Assembly (NCBI GenBank): GCA_964446745.1
Contig: CAYURR010000054.1
Span: 1-16,267 of the forward strand
Source of the DNA: CAYURR01 sp964446745
Lineage (GTDB): Bacteria > Bacillota > Clostridia > Lachnospirales > WQUN01
Reading direction: 5' to 3'
DNA: 16,267 bases
In this document: one piece after another, positions 15,259-16,267 of the stretch
How the letters are laid out: each line of letters starts with the position of its first letter
Numbering within the stretch: the stretch's first letter is position 1
Notes under the pieces: generated by a model
What the model was told of the DNA's origin: nothing
Database searches by the model: none
Seen by the model: the letters and a program-made list of their open reading frames with translations, nothing else
Position numbers and translations under genes: made by a program

Positions 15259-16241
15259 CGTACCCTGTTATAAAAATCCATGAGTTCCTGTTCACTGGGC
15301 ATAGCCTCCGAGCAGCTATGCGCGGACACGAGCATCGCAGCCGAAGCCGAGCCGAGCTGTAACGCAGCCTCGACATCATAACCCGAAAGCAGCCCATACA
15401 GAAACGCCGACGCGTAACCGTCACCGCCGCCGAAGGATTTTAACAGCGAGGCTGGAAACGGTTTAATATGGTATGTAGCATAGCCCTTTTCGGTGTTCTC
15501 TTCCTTTACATACGCCATGGAACCCTCTTTACCGTGCTTGATCACGACGATCTCATTGCCTGCCCCTAACCAGCGCTGCGCACTGCGGTCGTCGTCTGTG
15601 TTTCCGGGATCCACTAGTGCCTCTGTCAGTCCGAATTCCTCGCGCGATCCGATCACGATATCGCTCTGGCTCGCAGCGATCGCGTAATACACCGCGATCT
15701 CGTACCTACTCGCCCATGTATAATTCCGGTAGTCGATGTCAAACACTATCTTAACGCCGTGCTTCTTTGCATAAGTGATAGCTGTAAACGCGGCCTCGCG
15801 TGACGGGCTCTTTGCAAGTGCTGTGCCCGATACGACCAATATCCTGCTGCTTTTGATATATTCCTCGTCCACCTCGCAGGGCTCCAAGCTCAGATCCGCT
15901 ACGCAGTTGCGATACATCAATATGCTGCTTTCGGTCTCGCTCTTGATCTCCGTAAACGTAAGCCCGAGGGATTCGCCGTTTTTAGCTATGGATACGCCCG
16001 AGGTGTCTATGCCATTTTTATTGAAATAGTCCGTGACATAACGCCCGAACTGATCATCCGAGACCTTGCCGATAAACCCGACCTTTTTGCCGAGGCGTGC
16101 AACCCCAACGGCTATATTCGCAGGCGAACCGCCCACATATTTGACGAAGTTGCGGCTTTCCTCGAGCGGTCTGTGTATATCAGTCGGGTTGAAATCGATC
16201 GCTATACGCCCGAGGCAGATGACATCAAATCTCTTATCCAT
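15255..16241 (-). CDS. iolC: 5-dehydro-2-deoxygluconokinase (IolC-like, PfkB family)
   Basis: A PfkB-type sugar kinase, 328 residues, closely resembling Bacillus IolC, which phosphorylates 5-dehydro-2-deoxy-gluconate in myo-inositol breakdown. Family stretches include KYVGGSPANIAVG (34-46), FTEIKSETESSILMYR (96-111), VSGTALAKSPSREA (137-150), DIDYRNYTW (168-176) and VVIKHGKEGS (232-241). The catalytic aspartate is D274 in FGGGDGYASAF; the usual motif is GAGDSYASAF, so two neighbouring positions are changed to glycine while the base is retained. No other inositol gene is in the window; they may lie beyond the right edge, upstream of its start. CGGAGG sits six bases before the ATG. The closely related ribokinase-like enzymes are the main alternative. 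Confidence 0.87.
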   Translation of the reverse strand: MDKRFDVICLGRIAIDFNPTDIHRPLEESRNFVKYVGGSPANIAVGVARLGKKVGFIGKVSDDQFGRYVTDYFNKNGIDTSGVSIAKNGESLGLTFTEIKSETESSILMYRNCVADLSLEPCEVDEEYIKSSRILVVSGTALAKSPSREAAFTAITYAKKHGVKIVFDIDYRNYTWASRYEIAVYYAIAASQSDIVIGSREEFGLTEALVDPGNTDDDRSAQRWLGAGNEIVVIKHGKEGSMAYVKEENTEKGYATYHIKPFPASLLKSFGGGDGYASAFLYGLLSGYDVEAALQLGSASAAMLVSAHSCSEAMPSEQELMDFYNRVR

Positions 16242-16267
16242 TGCATACCTCCGTGAATGAGTGTTTC

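Noticed and set aside
16262..16267. TGTTTC at the right edge as the first half of a parS site
   Set aside because: Six bases at a window end next to no parB are too few to claim a parS (TGTTTCACGTGAAACA); the following bases outside the window would decide.
1..16267. CRISPR array, insertion sequence or rRNA gene
   Set aside because: No regularly spaced repeats, transposase frames or rRNA-like stretches were seen.

Overview
The window looks like a chromosomal segment of a Gram-positive member of the Clostridia. The evidence is the parA-parB-DUF4446 order, strong GGAGG ribosome binding sites, several TTG start codons, SigA-type promoters (TTGACA/TATAAT with 17-18 bp spacers), the mltG-trmR-U32 cluster typical of Firmicutes, and a tRNA gene without an encoded CCA. 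I cannot name the genus. The parAB locus usually lies near the replication origin in this group, but no complete parS site was found here.

Layout. (1) 1-2108: the end of parA (cut by the window edge), parB and a DUF4446 membrane protein, joined by short overlaps. (2) 2091-4106: a self-contained unit with its own promoter, one DUF4914 gene and a strong terminator. The protein carries a P-loop and further motifs resembling PEP carboxykinase. (3) 4125-5846: a membrane-bound diguanylate cyclase with a 7TM sensor and an intact I-site. (4) 5860-7869, minus strand: an AT-rich two-gene unit, a 121-aa unknown protein followed by a SAMHD1-like HD phosphohydrolase, beside a tRNA-Leu(CAG) gene (8047-8130, minus). 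This is the best candidate for an acquired accessory or defence module. (5) 8217-12428: a promoter, an HD-GYP protein, MltG, a TrmR-like O-methyltransferase and a U32 protein (TrhP-like), probably one operon. (6) 12433-15258: a promoter with an 18-bp palindromic operator, a MarR regulator, and a polar amino acid ABC importer (binding protein, permease, ATPase) in overlapping order. (7) 15255-16241, minus: an IolC-like sugar kinase whose stop codon overlaps that of the ABC ATPase.

How the genes work together. ParA and ParB segregate the origin region. The GGDEF and HD-GYP proteins form a likely make-and-break pair for cyclic di-GMP, now separated by the AT-rich islet and the tRNA gene. MltG trims nascent peptidoglycan. 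TrmR and TrhP homologues together make 5-methoxyuridine at the tRNA wobble position in Bacillus. The MarR protein very probably represses its own operon, which links the importer to an unknown effector. The HD protein keeps every SAMHD1 catalytic position I could align, so a dNTPase role is likely, but any role in phage defence is inference.
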